This document shows positions 18,148 to 26,285 of a DNA stretch of 59,580 bases, one piece after another (positions within the stretch are counted from its first letter, which is position 1; every line of letters begins with the position of its first letter). A program made the position numbers and the translations under genes. This stretch comes from an uncultured archaeon (GTDB lineage Archaea; Halobacteriota; Methanosarcinia; Methanosarcinales; Methanoperedenaceae): NCBI GenBank assembly GCA_902386135.1, contig CABMIB010000095.1, forward strand, positions 1 to 59,580, written 5' to 3'. The notes under the pieces were generated by a model, which had not been told where the DNA came from, did not search any database, and saw only the letters and a list, made by a program, of their open reading frames with translations.

Positions 18148-19044
18148 TCAATCCGTGTTCTCAATCCATTTTCTTTTACCTTTGACATTCAGGATGATAT
18201 TTCCCGATACCCCGCAAAAATATGATAGCTGTAACCCGATATACAGTCCGGCGCCTATCAATCCAAGGGCTTTTGTCTTTTTTGTGGTTTTATCTATTGC
18301 CGAATACAATATGTCCTGGCTTTTCTCTCCCTTCATGGAATTATATATCATCCTGATGCTTTCCACTGCTATTTCCCTGCTCCATGACATGCACTCCGAC
18401 AGGGGAGTTCTGCTTCCGCCGAAGGAAGTTTTTCTTTTAAGGATGGATCTGCGAAGTTCCTCGGAAGTTCTCCCTTCAAAAATCGTGTATCCGTTGCCTA
18501 TCATATCTATTGAATGGGCGTCGCTGCTCCCCAGCCTTGCCAGTTTTCCGGGGGAGAGGGTCTGTGCCATTAAATTAGAGTAAGCATCACGATGGCATGC
18601 ATTAAATACTTCAACACCATCCAGTTTTAAATAGCATATCTTCTTTCCGAGGGATGGACATTGCGGGCTGAAAGGATGAGCTGCTATAGCAACACCTCCC
18701 TGGTCATGTATAAGGTCTATAGTCTCAGGCGCGCCAAGCATGGGTTTGATTTCTTCCTGGATAAACAATGCCAGAATTTCACCGTCTGCGCTTGATATTT
18801 CTTCACCGATCACAACGTCGATACCCGCTGCGCGCTTTTTAGCGGTGATGGCTCCCTGGATTGTATTATGGTCTGTTATGCACAGGACATCAAGTTTTCT
18901 TCTTCGAGCAGCCTCGACTGCTTTGGCAGGGTCGGTAACGGATTCAGGGAAATGGAGAAAAGAATATCTCCCGAAGCCTGAACACCTGGTATGAGTATGG
19001 ATGTCTGCTATACCTTGATGGTTTTCCTGGTTTATTGCTTCCAT
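18148..19044 (-). CDS. PHP domain phosphoesterase (TrpH-like) with C-terminal hydrophobic segment
   Basis: About 298 residues from ATG 19044; an in-frame ATG at 19053 is possible. PHP metal motifs: DIHTHTRCSG, CITDHNT, GEEISSADGE, AAHPFSP and GSSDAHS. This is the cytoplasmic PHP family that includes nucleoside bisphosphate and 5'-3' oligonucleotide phosphatases. A C-terminal portion of about 50 residues contains a hydrophobic stretch (ALGLIGAGLYIGLQLSYF) that may anchor it to the membrane. Divergent from traB across an AT-rich spacer with CTATATAG motifs. Confidence 0.82.
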   Translation of the reverse strand: MEAINQENHQGIADIHTHTRCSGFGRYSFLHFPESVTDPAKAVEAARRRKLDVLCITDHNTIQGAITAKKRAAGIDVVIGEEISSADGEILALFIQEEIKPMLGAPETIDLIHDQGGVAIAAHPFSPQCPSLGKKICYLKLDGVEVFNACHRDAYSNLMAQTLSPGKLARLGSSDAHSIDMIGNGYTIFEGRTSEELRRSILKRKTSFGGSRTPLSECMSWSREIAVESIRMIYNSMKGEKSQDILYSAIDKTTKKTKALGLIGAGLYIGLQLSYFCGVSGNIILNVKGKRKWIENTD

Positions 19045-19074
19045 GCAGTACAATTATTTCTTTGGGAAAATAAA

Positions 19075-19190
19075 GATAATCTAGATAAAATATATAATCT
19101 ATATAGAGTTTCAGGTTATTGTATTAATATAAAATAAAAAGTCTATATATTCTATAGTCTAATCCTATAAATATTATTTAGAGTCTATAG
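19075..19190. promoter_or_regulatory. Divergent AT-rich promoter region with repeated CTATATAG motifs
   Basis: Between the PHP gene (minus) and the TraB gene (plus) lie AAAATATATAATCTATATAG, then GTCTATATATTCTATAGTCT, then GAGTCTATAG. These are two or more copies of the core found in the phosphate-type elements, arranged so each can serve one of the divergent genes. Confidence 0.55.
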
Positions 19191-19239
19191 TTAAAAAGAG
19201 GAATTAAAAGCCGTGAAATAAAAGAAGTATCGAACTGAT

Positions 19240-20502
19240 ATGAATAATATAGCGTCCGCAATAAGTTATAGGAATCCTGCAACCTCCTCTAGTAGTAGTA
19301 GAATTATCCTGGTCGGAACCGCTCATGTTTCTGACAGGAGCGTATCCGAGGTTAATGAAGTAATTGAAAGAGAAAAACCCGACATTGTAGCTGTAGAACT
19401 CTGCAAAGGAAGGTACCGGGCTTTAAAAGGAGAGGAAGAAGTTAAAGCAGTAAACATTAAAGAGCTGCTCAGCGGAAGTAAGTTCTATTACTTCTTAGTT
19501 CAGTTGCTTCTCGCTTATGTCCAGAAAAAAATCGGCACGGATCAGGGTACCAAGCCTGGTACCGAAATGCTATCTGCCATTGAAAAAGCCGAAAAAACCG
19601 GGGCGCGTGTTGCGCTTATCGACAGGGATATCCAGGTCACACTTGAGCGCTTCTGGAATAAAATGTCCTTTTTTGAGAAATTGAAGCTTTTTGGCTCTCT
19701 GGTTGGCGCATCGCTTGGTTTTGGTACAAAAGAAATCGATGTGGACACAATCACGAACGATGATGTTGTGACCCAACTGGTCTCCGGATTAAGGAATTTT
19801 GCGCCAGGCGCAGCATCTGTCCTGCTGGATGAGAGAAATGCCATAATGGCTAAGAATTTACTTGACATATCCAAAGAAGGAAAAGTTGTAGCTGTTGTAG
19901 GTGCCGCTCATTGCGAGGGTATCCAAGAATATCTTGATAACCCGGAATACATCCCTCCGATCGAGGAACTGACGGGGCTCCCGAAAAAGCGTTTTAGCTG
20001 GTTTAAGGCTGCAACTATCGTATTCCTGGCGATGGCTGCGGGATTACTGGCTCTTCTTGTCTATTCCGGTACAGTCTCATTATCAAGTCTCCTGACCGTA
20101 CTGTTAATTTTATTTATTACTAAGGGACTACTTTCAGCGGCAGGCGTTCTACTTGCACGGGGGCATTCTCTTTCGGCAATAACTGCTCTTAGCCTTGCCT
20201 GGTCCGGATTCCTGCATCCTTTTTTACCTATCGGATGGCTGGCAGCAATTGTGGAAGCGCATTTTCGTCCCCCTACTACCGAAGATTTCAAGACCATAAT
20301 GAAAGCTGAAACAATAAAAGAATTAATGAAAAATAAACTCTTTCGCATTATACTTGTAGCAAGCCTTGCAGATGTTGGCAGTATGCTCGGGACTTTTATA
20401 GCCATACCTTTCATGGTTCATTATCTGGGTATTTCCAATCCGCTTGAAATGCTTAAGACAGCACTGGACACAGGGCTAAATTTAGTAAAAAATATGCTAT
20501 AA
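19240..20502 (+). CDS. TraB/PrgY family membrane protein
   Basis: 420 residues. N-terminal TraB domain with GTAHVSD (about residue 27), VAVELCKGRYRAL and VVGAAHCEGI near residue 220, followed by four to five membrane helices (about 255-345 and 370-400). TraB/PrgY proteins are membrane proteins related to the Tiki/ChaN/erythromycin-esterase fold. Some inhibit mating-pheromone peptides, and a peptidase role is proposed. Its place beside the PHP and polyphosphate genes and the AT-rich promoter suggest phosphate-linked expression, but the role is unknown. Confidence 0.88.
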   Translation: MNNIASAISYRNPATSSSSSRIILVGTAHVSDRSVSEVNEVIEREKPDIVAVELCKGRYRALKGEEEVKAVNIKELLSGSKFYYFLVQLLLAYVQKKIGTDQGTKPGTEMLSAIEKAEKTGARVALIDRDIQVTLERFWNKMSFFEKLKLFGSLVGASLGFGTKEIDVDTITNDDVVTQLVSGLRNFAPGAASVLLDERNAIMAKNLLDISKEGKVVAVVGAAHCEGIQEYLDNPEYIPPIEELTGLPKKRFSWFKAATIVFLAMAAGLLALLVYSGTVSLSSLLTVLLILFITKGLLSAAGVLLARGHSLSAITALSLAWSGFLHPFLPIGWLAAIVEAHFRPPTTEDFKTIMKAETIKELMKNKLFRIILVASLADVGSMLGTFIAIPFMVHYLGISNPLEMLKTALDTGLNLVKNML

Positions 20503-20799
20503 ACGATGGTTTTATTTCTGAAGTCAATAACTCATTTACTCAGATTAAAATATGTTATACAAAATCCCTAGGGCATCGGTGATATATATTTAACTTTGAA
20601 ATCATGATATTTCAATGCTTACCATACTACTTCCAAGTTGCAAATGTAAAATGCTACAATAAAATAAAAAAGATGGTAAGTTATAAGTTCCTTTAATTAC
20701 AAGAGATAATTATAGATTCGCTGAAGCCGAAAAAAAAACTAAAGGAGTAACTTCGTGCTTCTATTTTGTTGATTTTTCAAGTTAAACAGACGAACGGTA
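20503..20799. other. Intergenic stretch without recognised gene
   Basis: About 300 AT-rich bases between traB and the CYTH gene. I see no convincing reading frame, repeat or hairpin. Possible TATA boxes such as GATATATATTTAAC (20580-20593) may serve unseen transcripts; the CYTH gene start has no clear ribosome binding site. Confidence 0.5.
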
Positions 20800-21333
20800 A
20801 TGATCGAGATAGAAATAAAAGCTCGTGTAGAAGACCCAGAGGATATGGAGAGGTCTATAATTGCATTGGGGGCGGCACCTGTCGGGATAGAGAACCAGGC
20901 AGATACTTATTATAATTCACAATATAGAGATCTCGGGAAGACGGACGAGTCTTTGAGGATAAGAGTCGAGGATGGGCAATCCTTTCTGACATATAAAGGT
21001 CCCAAAATGGACAGCATCTCTAAAACAAGAAAAGAATTTCAGATAGAAATAAATGATGCAGATAACATGAAAAACATATTGACTTCACTTGGTTTTTTTC
21101 CAATGGCGACCGTTACCAAGAAAAGAAAAAATTACAGGCTCGGTGATTTTTTTATTGCACTTGATGAAGTACGAAACCTCGGAAATTTCATAGAAATTGA
21201 GATATCGGCAGAAGATTCCAAGAAATATGAAGAAAAAGTTGAGAGTATTTTTAAATTTATCGAGAAATTGGGTTTAAACAGGAAGTCAACAATTCGTAAA
21301 TCATACCTTGAATTGATGCTTGAGAAAAAATAA
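20800..21333 (+). CDS. CYTH domain protein (class IV adenylate cyclase/triphosphatase type)
   Basis: 177 residues. The CYTH signature ExExK is at the N-terminus (MIEIEIKARV), followed by DTYYNS, ESLRIRVEDG, LTYKGPK, the TRKEFQIEI strand, KKRKNYRLG and LDEVRNLGNFIEIEI. These residues line a tunnel that binds triphosphates. The closest named group is CyaB adenylate cyclase, but CYTH enzymes also include tripolyphosphatase and thiamine triphosphatase. With PPK1, PPX and CHAD nearby, a role in polyphosphate or triphosphate hydrolysis is the better guess here. Confidence 0.9.
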   Translation: MIEIEIKARVEDPEDMERSIIALGAAPVGIENQADTYYNSQYRDLGKTDESLRIRVEDGQSFLTYKGPKMDSISKTRKEFQIEINDADNMKNILTSLGFFPMATVTKKRKNYRLGDFFIALDEVRNLGNFIEIEISAEDSKKYEEKVESIFKFIEKLGLNRKSTIRKSYLELMLEKK

Positions 21334-21339
21334 ACCCAT

Positions 21340-21515
21340 TCTATTTCCTCTATATACTTTTAGAGATATCGATAGGCATATCTCCCGGATTCGAGATATC
21401 CTGGATAACTACCTTCTCGTGCGTCTCTTCGATGATCTCAATACACATCAATTTTTTGGCTATAGCTGTTATATCTTTTCTCTGCTCCAGTGTGATATTT
21501 TTGGCTTAAGTTCCA
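21340..21515 (-). pseudogene. Decayed fragment of an AbrB-PhoU regulator gene
   Basis: This stretch is nearly identical to parts of the AbrB-PhoU gene at 51407-52405. It contains the 3' end (tatatacttttagag), joined directly to about 140 bases corresponding to 51992-52135. It has lost the intervening helices and the AbrB domain and cannot encode a protein. It continues into spacer that also matches the region downstream of 52500, so this is a partial duplicate of the whole regulator-promoter-leader locus. Confidence 0.8.
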
Positions 21516-21548
21516 TCAGTAAATCCATCAAAAGCTTCCTTAGATGAA

Positions 21549-21609
21549 GATAAATAGACTACATAGTCTATATACATAAGTTATTTACAAACCTCTGATT
21601 AACACTTGA
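21549..21609 (+). promoter_or_regulatory. Leader-type promoter, copy a (histidine kinase)
   Basis: Near-palindrome TAGACTACATAGTCTA (21555-21570) followed by TATACATAAGTTATTTACA and then the leader ATG at 21610. Almost the same sequence lies at 23644-23704 and 52549-52609 ahead of two unrelated genes. No ribosome binding site before the ATG, so probably a leaderless transcript. Confidence 0.75.
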
Positions 21610-21705
21610 ATGAACGTTATGAAAACATTATTTAGAGGCTTTAATTTTAAAAAGTTGAGCCTTTACTCCAGCCGCATTGCAGGGGGATGGAAATGGCAAC
21701 GGTAG
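21610..21705 (+). pseudogene. Frame-disrupted leader peptide of the kinase gene
   Basis: ATG 21610 opens a 31-residue frame starting MNVMKTLFRGFNFKKLSLYS, homologous to the N-termini of the PPX (23705) and pilus ATPase (52610) proteins. A run of five G (21682-21686) holds one base more than the PPX copy. This puts the frame out of register with the kinase and ends it at TAG 21705. Removing one G would join leader and kinase into one frame. Either a real frameshift, a slippage site, or an assembly error. Confidence 0.65.
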
Positions 21706-23420
21706 AAAACATAACAGGACTGCATAATAGGACTGATGGGCTTGAAATGCACCTTAAGCAGTTTGAGGAACAGATACTGGCGTTCATGGATATCGGGACG
21801 AACTCGACCCGCCTTATACCCGTCAGGGCCATCCCTGGAAAAGTTGTGAACATCACCGGTTTCCTGGAGATTCAGCACGATATTACAGAGCGCAAGAGGG
21901 CAGAGGAGGCATTGCAACAATCTGAGGAAAAATATCGCACTTTAATTGATAATATTCAGGATGGCGTTTTTCTTATACAGGATGCTAAAATTCAATTTGC
22001 TAATGAGGCATTTGCCAGAATGGCCGGCTACACAGTAGAGGAAATTACGGGAAAGGATTTCAGAGAACTTGTTGCGCCGGAAGATTTAGAGATAGTTGCA
22101 GATCGCTATCATCGAAGGCAGGCAGGGGAAGATGTTCCTCATGAATACGAATTCTGTGCACTGCACAAGGATGGGAAAACCAGAATATTTGTCAATATGA
22201 ATGTCGGGCTTATCACTTATCTTGGCAGGATAGCTAGTATAGGGACGGTAAAAAACATCACGGAAAAGAAAAAACTTGAATCGCAGTTACTCAGGGCTCA
22301 AAGGATGGAAAGAATAGGCACACTTGCCAGCGGCATCGCCCATGATATCAACAATGTGCTGACACCAATAATACTGTCATTAGAACTGTTACGGGAAAAA
22401 TTAACAGACGAAAAAAGCCAGAGGTTGCTTAATACAATCGAAAGAAGTACACAACGCGGAGCTAATTTGATGAAGCAGGTGATGTCATTTGCCAGAGGTG
22501 TTGAGAGTGAACGCATGGCTCTTCAAGTAACAGGCATTATCTCCGAAATTGAGAAGATTGCAAAAGAGACATTTCTGAGGTCTATCGAAATCAGAACTGA
22601 TATACCCAAAGATCTATGGAATACCTCTGGAGATTCCACACAATTGCATCAGGTTCTAATGAACCTCTGCGTGAATGCACGTGATGCAATGCCAGATGGC
22701 GGTATCCTCAGCATCTCTGCCGAGAATATTTTCATTGATGAAGACTACGCTCACATTAATATTGAAGCCAAGGCTGGTCCGTATATCGTCATCGCTGTAT
22801 CTGATACAGGGATTGGTATTCCTCCGGAAATACTGGACAGGATTTTTGAACCGTTTTTTACGACAAAAGAACCTAGCAAAGGCACTGGTCTTGGTCTTTC
22901 TATAGTTCTTGGAATTGTAAAAAGCCACGGCGGATTTATAAATGTCCACAGTGAAGTTGGAAAAGGAACGGTATTTAAGGTTTATCTGCCTGCTATTACA
23001 ACCACTGAAACACAAAAAGCAGATGACGGACGGCCTGAACTGCCTGCAGGGCATTGGGAATCAATTCTAGTTGTTGATGACGAACCACAAATTCGTGACA
23101 TCACCAGAGCGATATTGGAATCACACGGGTATAGAGTACTCACAGCCGATGATGGAAAAGAGGCTATTATATTGTACTCGCAATATAGAGATGAAATCAA
23201 ACTTGTTCTTATGGACATGATGATGCCAGTTATGGATGGGTCAATGAGCATTCGAGAACTGCACAAAGTTGACCCAGAAGTCAAAATTATTGCAGTCAGC
23301 GGATTAATAGAGAAAGATAAACTTGCGAACGTCGCAGGTACAGTACACGCTTTTTTGCCAAAACCTTATACTACTGAGAGATTGCTGAAAACCATACAGG
23401 AAGTTCTAACCGCAAAATAG
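21687..23420 (+). CDS. PAS histidine kinase with C-terminal receiver; N-terminus derived from PPX
   Basis: 577 residues. Residues 1-55 match the leader and first strand of the neighbouring PPX (LKQFEEQILAFMDIGTNSTRL), then switch to the tail of a PAS/PAC domain (GFLEIQHDITERKRAEEAL). A complete PAS follows (about 85-200), then HisKA with the phosphorylated His in ASGIAHDINNV, and HATPase boxes NLCVNARDAMPDGG, DTGIGIPPE and GTGLGLS. The receiver (about 455-575) has DDE and the phospho-acceptor Asp in LVLMDMMMP. Likely a cytoplasmic hybrid kinase sensing a ligand in PAS; partner unknown. The chimeric start is described under findings. Confidence 0.85.
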   Translation: MEMATVENITGLHNRTDGLEMHLKQFEEQILAFMDIGTNSTRLIPVRAIPGKVVNITGFLEIQHDITERKRAEEALQQSEEKYRTLIDNIQDGVFLIQDAKIQFANEAFARMAGYTVEEITGKDFRELVAPEDLEIVADRYHRRQAGEDVPHEYEFCALHKDGKTRIFVNMNVGLITYLGRIASIGTVKNITEKKKLESQLLRAQRMERIGTLASGIAHDINNVLTPIILSLELLREKLTDEKSQRLLNTIERSTQRGANLMKQVMSFARGVESERMALQVTGIISEIEKIAKETFLRSIEIRTDIPKDLWNTSGDSTQLHQVLMNLCVNARDAMPDGGILSISAENIFIDEDYAHINIEAKAGPYIVIAVSDTGIGIPPEILDRIFEPFFTTKEPSKGTGLGLSIVLGIVKSHGGFINVHSEVGKGTVFKVYLPAITTTETQKADDGRPELPAGHWESILVVDDEPQIRDITRAILESHGYRVLTADDGKEAIILYSQYRDEIKLVLMDMMMPVMDGSMSIRELHKVDPEVKIIAVSGLIEKDKLANVAGTVHAFLPKPYTTERLLKTIQEVLTAK

Positions 23421-23643
23421 AGACCAACAGTGTAGCTGAAGGCATCCAACCAAAAAATATTTCATTCGTCATCGTTTAAGCCCACCACTCCTCTCGGAAA
23501 CGTTCTCTATTTACATGTGGATCAAGCCCCTGGTTCTGGTAAAAACAGTACTCACAATCAAGAAAACTGGAGAAATGGAAGCATTTTCTTGGGCTATACC
23601 TGGTAGGACAAACCCGGCAGTATGTTAATGGACGCTATAATTA
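23421..23643. other. Intergenic stretch without recognised gene
   Basis: About 220 bases between the kinase stop and the PPX promoter. No reading frame with a sensible start, no hairpin or repeat seen. It may be the decayed remainder of an earlier gene, since flanking sequences are recombination products. Confidence 0.4.
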
Positions 23644-23704
23644 GATAAATAGACTATATAGTTTATATACACAAGCTATTTACAAACCTCTGATTAACAC
23701 TTGA
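23644..23704 (+). promoter_or_regulatory. Leader-type promoter, copy b (PPX)
   Basis: TAGACTATATAGTTTA (23650-23665), then TATACACAAGCTATTTACA, and ATG 23705. Matches copies at 21549 and 52549, with identity continuing into the coding sequence. Confidence 0.75.
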
Positions 23705-25489
23705 ATGAACGTGATGAAAACATTGGTTAGTGGCTTTAACTTTAGCAATTTGGGTCTTTACTCCAGACGCATTTCAGGGAATGGAAATGACAACTGTAGA
23801 AAAGATAATATAATAGGACTCAATAATAATAATGAGGAGACTGAAATGCAACTTAAGCAGCTTGAGGAGCAGATACTGGCGTTCATAGATATCGGGACGA
23901 ACTCAATCCGCCTTATACTCGTCAGACTCAACCCCAATCATTCGTACACCGTGCTGCGGCAGGAAAAGGAGGTTGTCAGGCTCGGCGAGAACGAGTTCAA
24001 GAGCAACCACCTCCAGCCAGGGGCAATGGAGCGGGCAGTTCTGGTCTGCAAAAAGTTCGCGGAACTTGCAAAATCTTTCGGTGCTGGCGAAATCATCGCT
24101 GTAGCTACATCCGCTGCACGGGAGGCGAGAAACCAGGCAGAATTCCTTGAACAGCTAAAGAAAAAGGCGAAGCTGGAAGTAAGGGTCATACCTGGAAAGG
24201 AAGAGGCACGCCTCATCTATCTTGGCGTCTCAAGCGGAGTCCATATTGGCAAGAGGAAGGCGATCTTCATCGATATAGGAGGAGGAAGCACGGAGATTGC
24301 GATAGGCGACCAGTTCCAGCACTATTACGTCGACAGCTTCGAGCTCGGGGCAATAAGGCTCACAACTATGTTCATTCAGGATGGGGGCACAGGACCTGTG
24401 CCGCAGGATGTATATGCAAGGATGAAGCTGTACATCAAGAACAGGATGCTCAAAACGGCGCGATGCATGAAGAGTGCGAGGATAGAGTGCGCCTTCGGAA
24501 GCTCAGGCACGATCACCAACCTGGCCGAGATAGCGATGAATATGCATGGGCGGGGCGACGCAGGAAGAAAACTCGTCCTCTGCTATAAGGATATGAGGAA
24601 GGTAGTTTCGGAACTCTGCACTCTTGCTCTCGATGAGAGGAAAAAGGTTGAGGGCATCAACCCCGAGAGAGCAGACATCATTATTGGAGGTGCTGCTATT
24701 CTCGAGACAATAATGGAGGAGTTCGGGCTTGAAGAGATTACAGTCAGCGACAGGGGCATAGTCCACGGGATGCTCATGGACTACCTGTCAAGACATGAAG
24801 GGTTTCCGCAGTTCCAGGAGATGTCTGTCAGGGAAATGAGCGTGCTCCAGCTTGGAAGGTCCTGCAATATCAACGAGCGACACGCCAATACTGTCATATC
24901 TCTCGCGCTTCAGCTTTTTGACAGTTCAAAGAGGATCGGACTGCACGACCTAGGTGAACGGGAGAGGGAGCTATTGAAGTACTCTGCGTTCCTGCACGAT
25001 ATCGGCGGCTTCATATCCTTTAAAGGTCATCATCTCCACTCGCATTACATAATAGGCAATACAGAGCTCCTCGGCTTTGACCAGGTCGAGATAAACATAA
25101 TGGCAAATGTCGCCCGGTTCCACAGGAAGAAGCTTCCAAAGAGACAGGACCCGGCTTTAGCTGAGCTTGATGAGCGCTCTGCAAATATCGTGATTGTCCT
25201 ATCAATGCTACTACGCCTTGCCGAGAAACTCGACAGAAGCCATACATGCCTCGTAAAAAAGGCAGAATTCACGGGGAAAGATAGAACGAAAGTCGCGCTC
25301 GCTATATGGCCTGAGGGCGACTGCGAGCTTGAGGTGTGGGGCGTGGAATCGAACGTGAGAGCATTCGAGAAAATATTCAGGAAGAAGCTCAATCTGAATG
25401 TAATCCAGGGCTCTCATTGGAACCGTGAATTCTCCAATCTTAAAATAGAGAGGGATACTTCCGGGGTTGAGAACGCACTGCATACATAA
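23705..25489 (+). CDS. ppx: Exopolyphosphatase/guanosine pentaphosphatase with leader domain
   Basis: 594 residues. Residues 1-57 are the leader module shared with two unrelated proteins (MNVMKTLVSGFNFSNLGLYS, then a Gly/Asn-rich linker and LKQLEEQIL). The Ppx/GppA ASKHA fold follows: AFIDIGTNSIRLILVR, ATSAAREARN, GKEEARLIYLG, FIDIGGGSTEIAIG, FGSSGTITNLAE and VSDRGIVHGML. The C-terminal HD domain has FLHDIGGFISFKGHHLHSHYI. It should cleave terminal phosphate from polyphosphate. If the first 44 codons are dispensable, ATG 23846 (MQLKQLEEQ) is an alternative start. Parts of this gene recur in the kinase at 21687 and the protein at 31124. Confidence 0.93.
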   Translation: MNVMKTLVSGFNFSNLGLYSRRISGNGNDNCRKDNIIGLNNNNEETEMQLKQLEEQILAFIDIGTNSIRLILVRLNPNHSYTVLRQEKEVVRLGENEFKSNHLQPGAMERAVLVCKKFAELAKSFGAGEIIAVATSAAREARNQAEFLEQLKKKAKLEVRVIPGKEEARLIYLGVSSGVHIGKRKAIFIDIGGGSTEIAIGDQFQHYYVDSFELGAIRLTTMFIQDGGTGPVPQDVYARMKLYIKNRMLKTARCMKSARIECAFGSSGTITNLAEIAMNMHGRGDAGRKLVLCYKDMRKVVSELCTLALDERKKVEGINPERADIIIGGAAILETIMEEFGLEEITVSDRGIVHGMLMDYLSRHEGFPQFQEMSVREMSVLQLGRSCNINERHANTVISLALQLFDSSKRIGLHDLGERERELLKYSAFLHDIGGFISFKGHHLHSHYIIGNTELLGFDQVEINIMANVARFHRKKLPKRQDPALAELDERSANIVIVLSMLLRLAEKLDRSHTCLVKKAEFTGKDRTKVALAIWPEGDCELEVWGVESNVRAFEKIFRKKLNLNVIQGSHWNREFSNLKIERDTSGVENALHT

Positions 25490-25559
25490 GATATGATTAT
25501 AACCAGTCTTCTCAGGTAAGTACCAATCATTCACGAAATGACCGTTTTAATCACATAGC

Positions 25560-25620
25560 ATCTGCTGGTTTTCTATATAGACTATAGAGATTAACTATAT
25601 ATCATAAGAATTTGAAAAAT
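25560..25620 (+). promoter_or_regulatory. AT-rich promoter with CTATATAGACTATAGAG motif
   Basis: TTCTATATAGACTATAGAGA followed by TTAACTATATATCATAAG, 80-130 bases ahead of the 25702 gene. It shares the CTATATAGACTATAG core with the phosphate-type elements but lacks the complete TACTGATTTTAT part. Confidence 0.5.
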
Positions 25621-25701
25621 AACTAAGGGTCATTCGTTTTTGTCGCCTGATAAAAGAGGAATGACACATCAAGCTGATAAACGGATTGGGAGACCTATAT
25701 A

Positions 25702-26199
25702 ATGAAATCAGATAATATCGAGCTACTCATAGAAGAGATTAACAGGAAAGATTTTGAGCTCATTCAAAAGATTCGCAAAAAAGACATATTACTCATTGAA
25801 GATAGGTTTAAAAAATGGAAGAAGGGCGGCGGCTGGGATGACTTTGTCAGAATTGTGGAAAGTGATGCAGATAATAACGAAGAAGCGGCGAATGTGGATT
25901 TCACACCCATTAAAATTATGTGTAAGTTCATTGAGAACGGTGGCGACCCTTTAGTCTATCTTAAGGCGATCAGCGTATCATATCCAGGGCACCCATTCTG
26001 CCAGATGCTGATTGAATGCGAGACCGTTCCGCAGTTCTTAAACAAGCTTAAACCGCTGGAAGCGAAGGTTCCCATACTTTTTCGGGATAATGGTAAAAAA
26101 TGGCTTTCTGAATTATTTGAGGTCTCAAAAGGGTTTGTAAGAGAAGAGTATGAATCCGGGACACGGAGCGCAGCAGATATTGTGGACGCGTGCGCCTGA
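25702..26199 (+). CDS. Hypothetical protein in polyphosphate island, 165 residues
   Basis: No recognised domain. Starts with a lysine-rich, helical region (EEINRKDFELIQKIRKKDILLIEDRFKKWKK), then a mixed helical part with PGHPFCQMLIEC. Likely cytoplasmic, with no signal or membrane span. The helical, charged N-terminus could interact with polyphosphate-binding partners, but this is speculation from position between ppx and ppk1. Confidence 0.6.
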   Translation: MKSDNIELLIEEINRKDFELIQKIRKKDILLIEDRFKKWKKGGGWDDFVRIVESDADNNEEAANVDFTPIKIMCKFIENGGDPLVYLKAISVSYPGHPFCQMLIECETVPQFLNKLKPLEAKVPILFRDNGKKWLSELFEVSKGFVREEYESGTRSAADIVDACA

Positions 26200-26285
26200 T
26201 GCAGATTCTTTCAGCAAAATCAGAATGTAGATGTTGGATTAAGAAGTTGAAAATTTTCTACTGATCTTAACAGGACGCCTGTACT

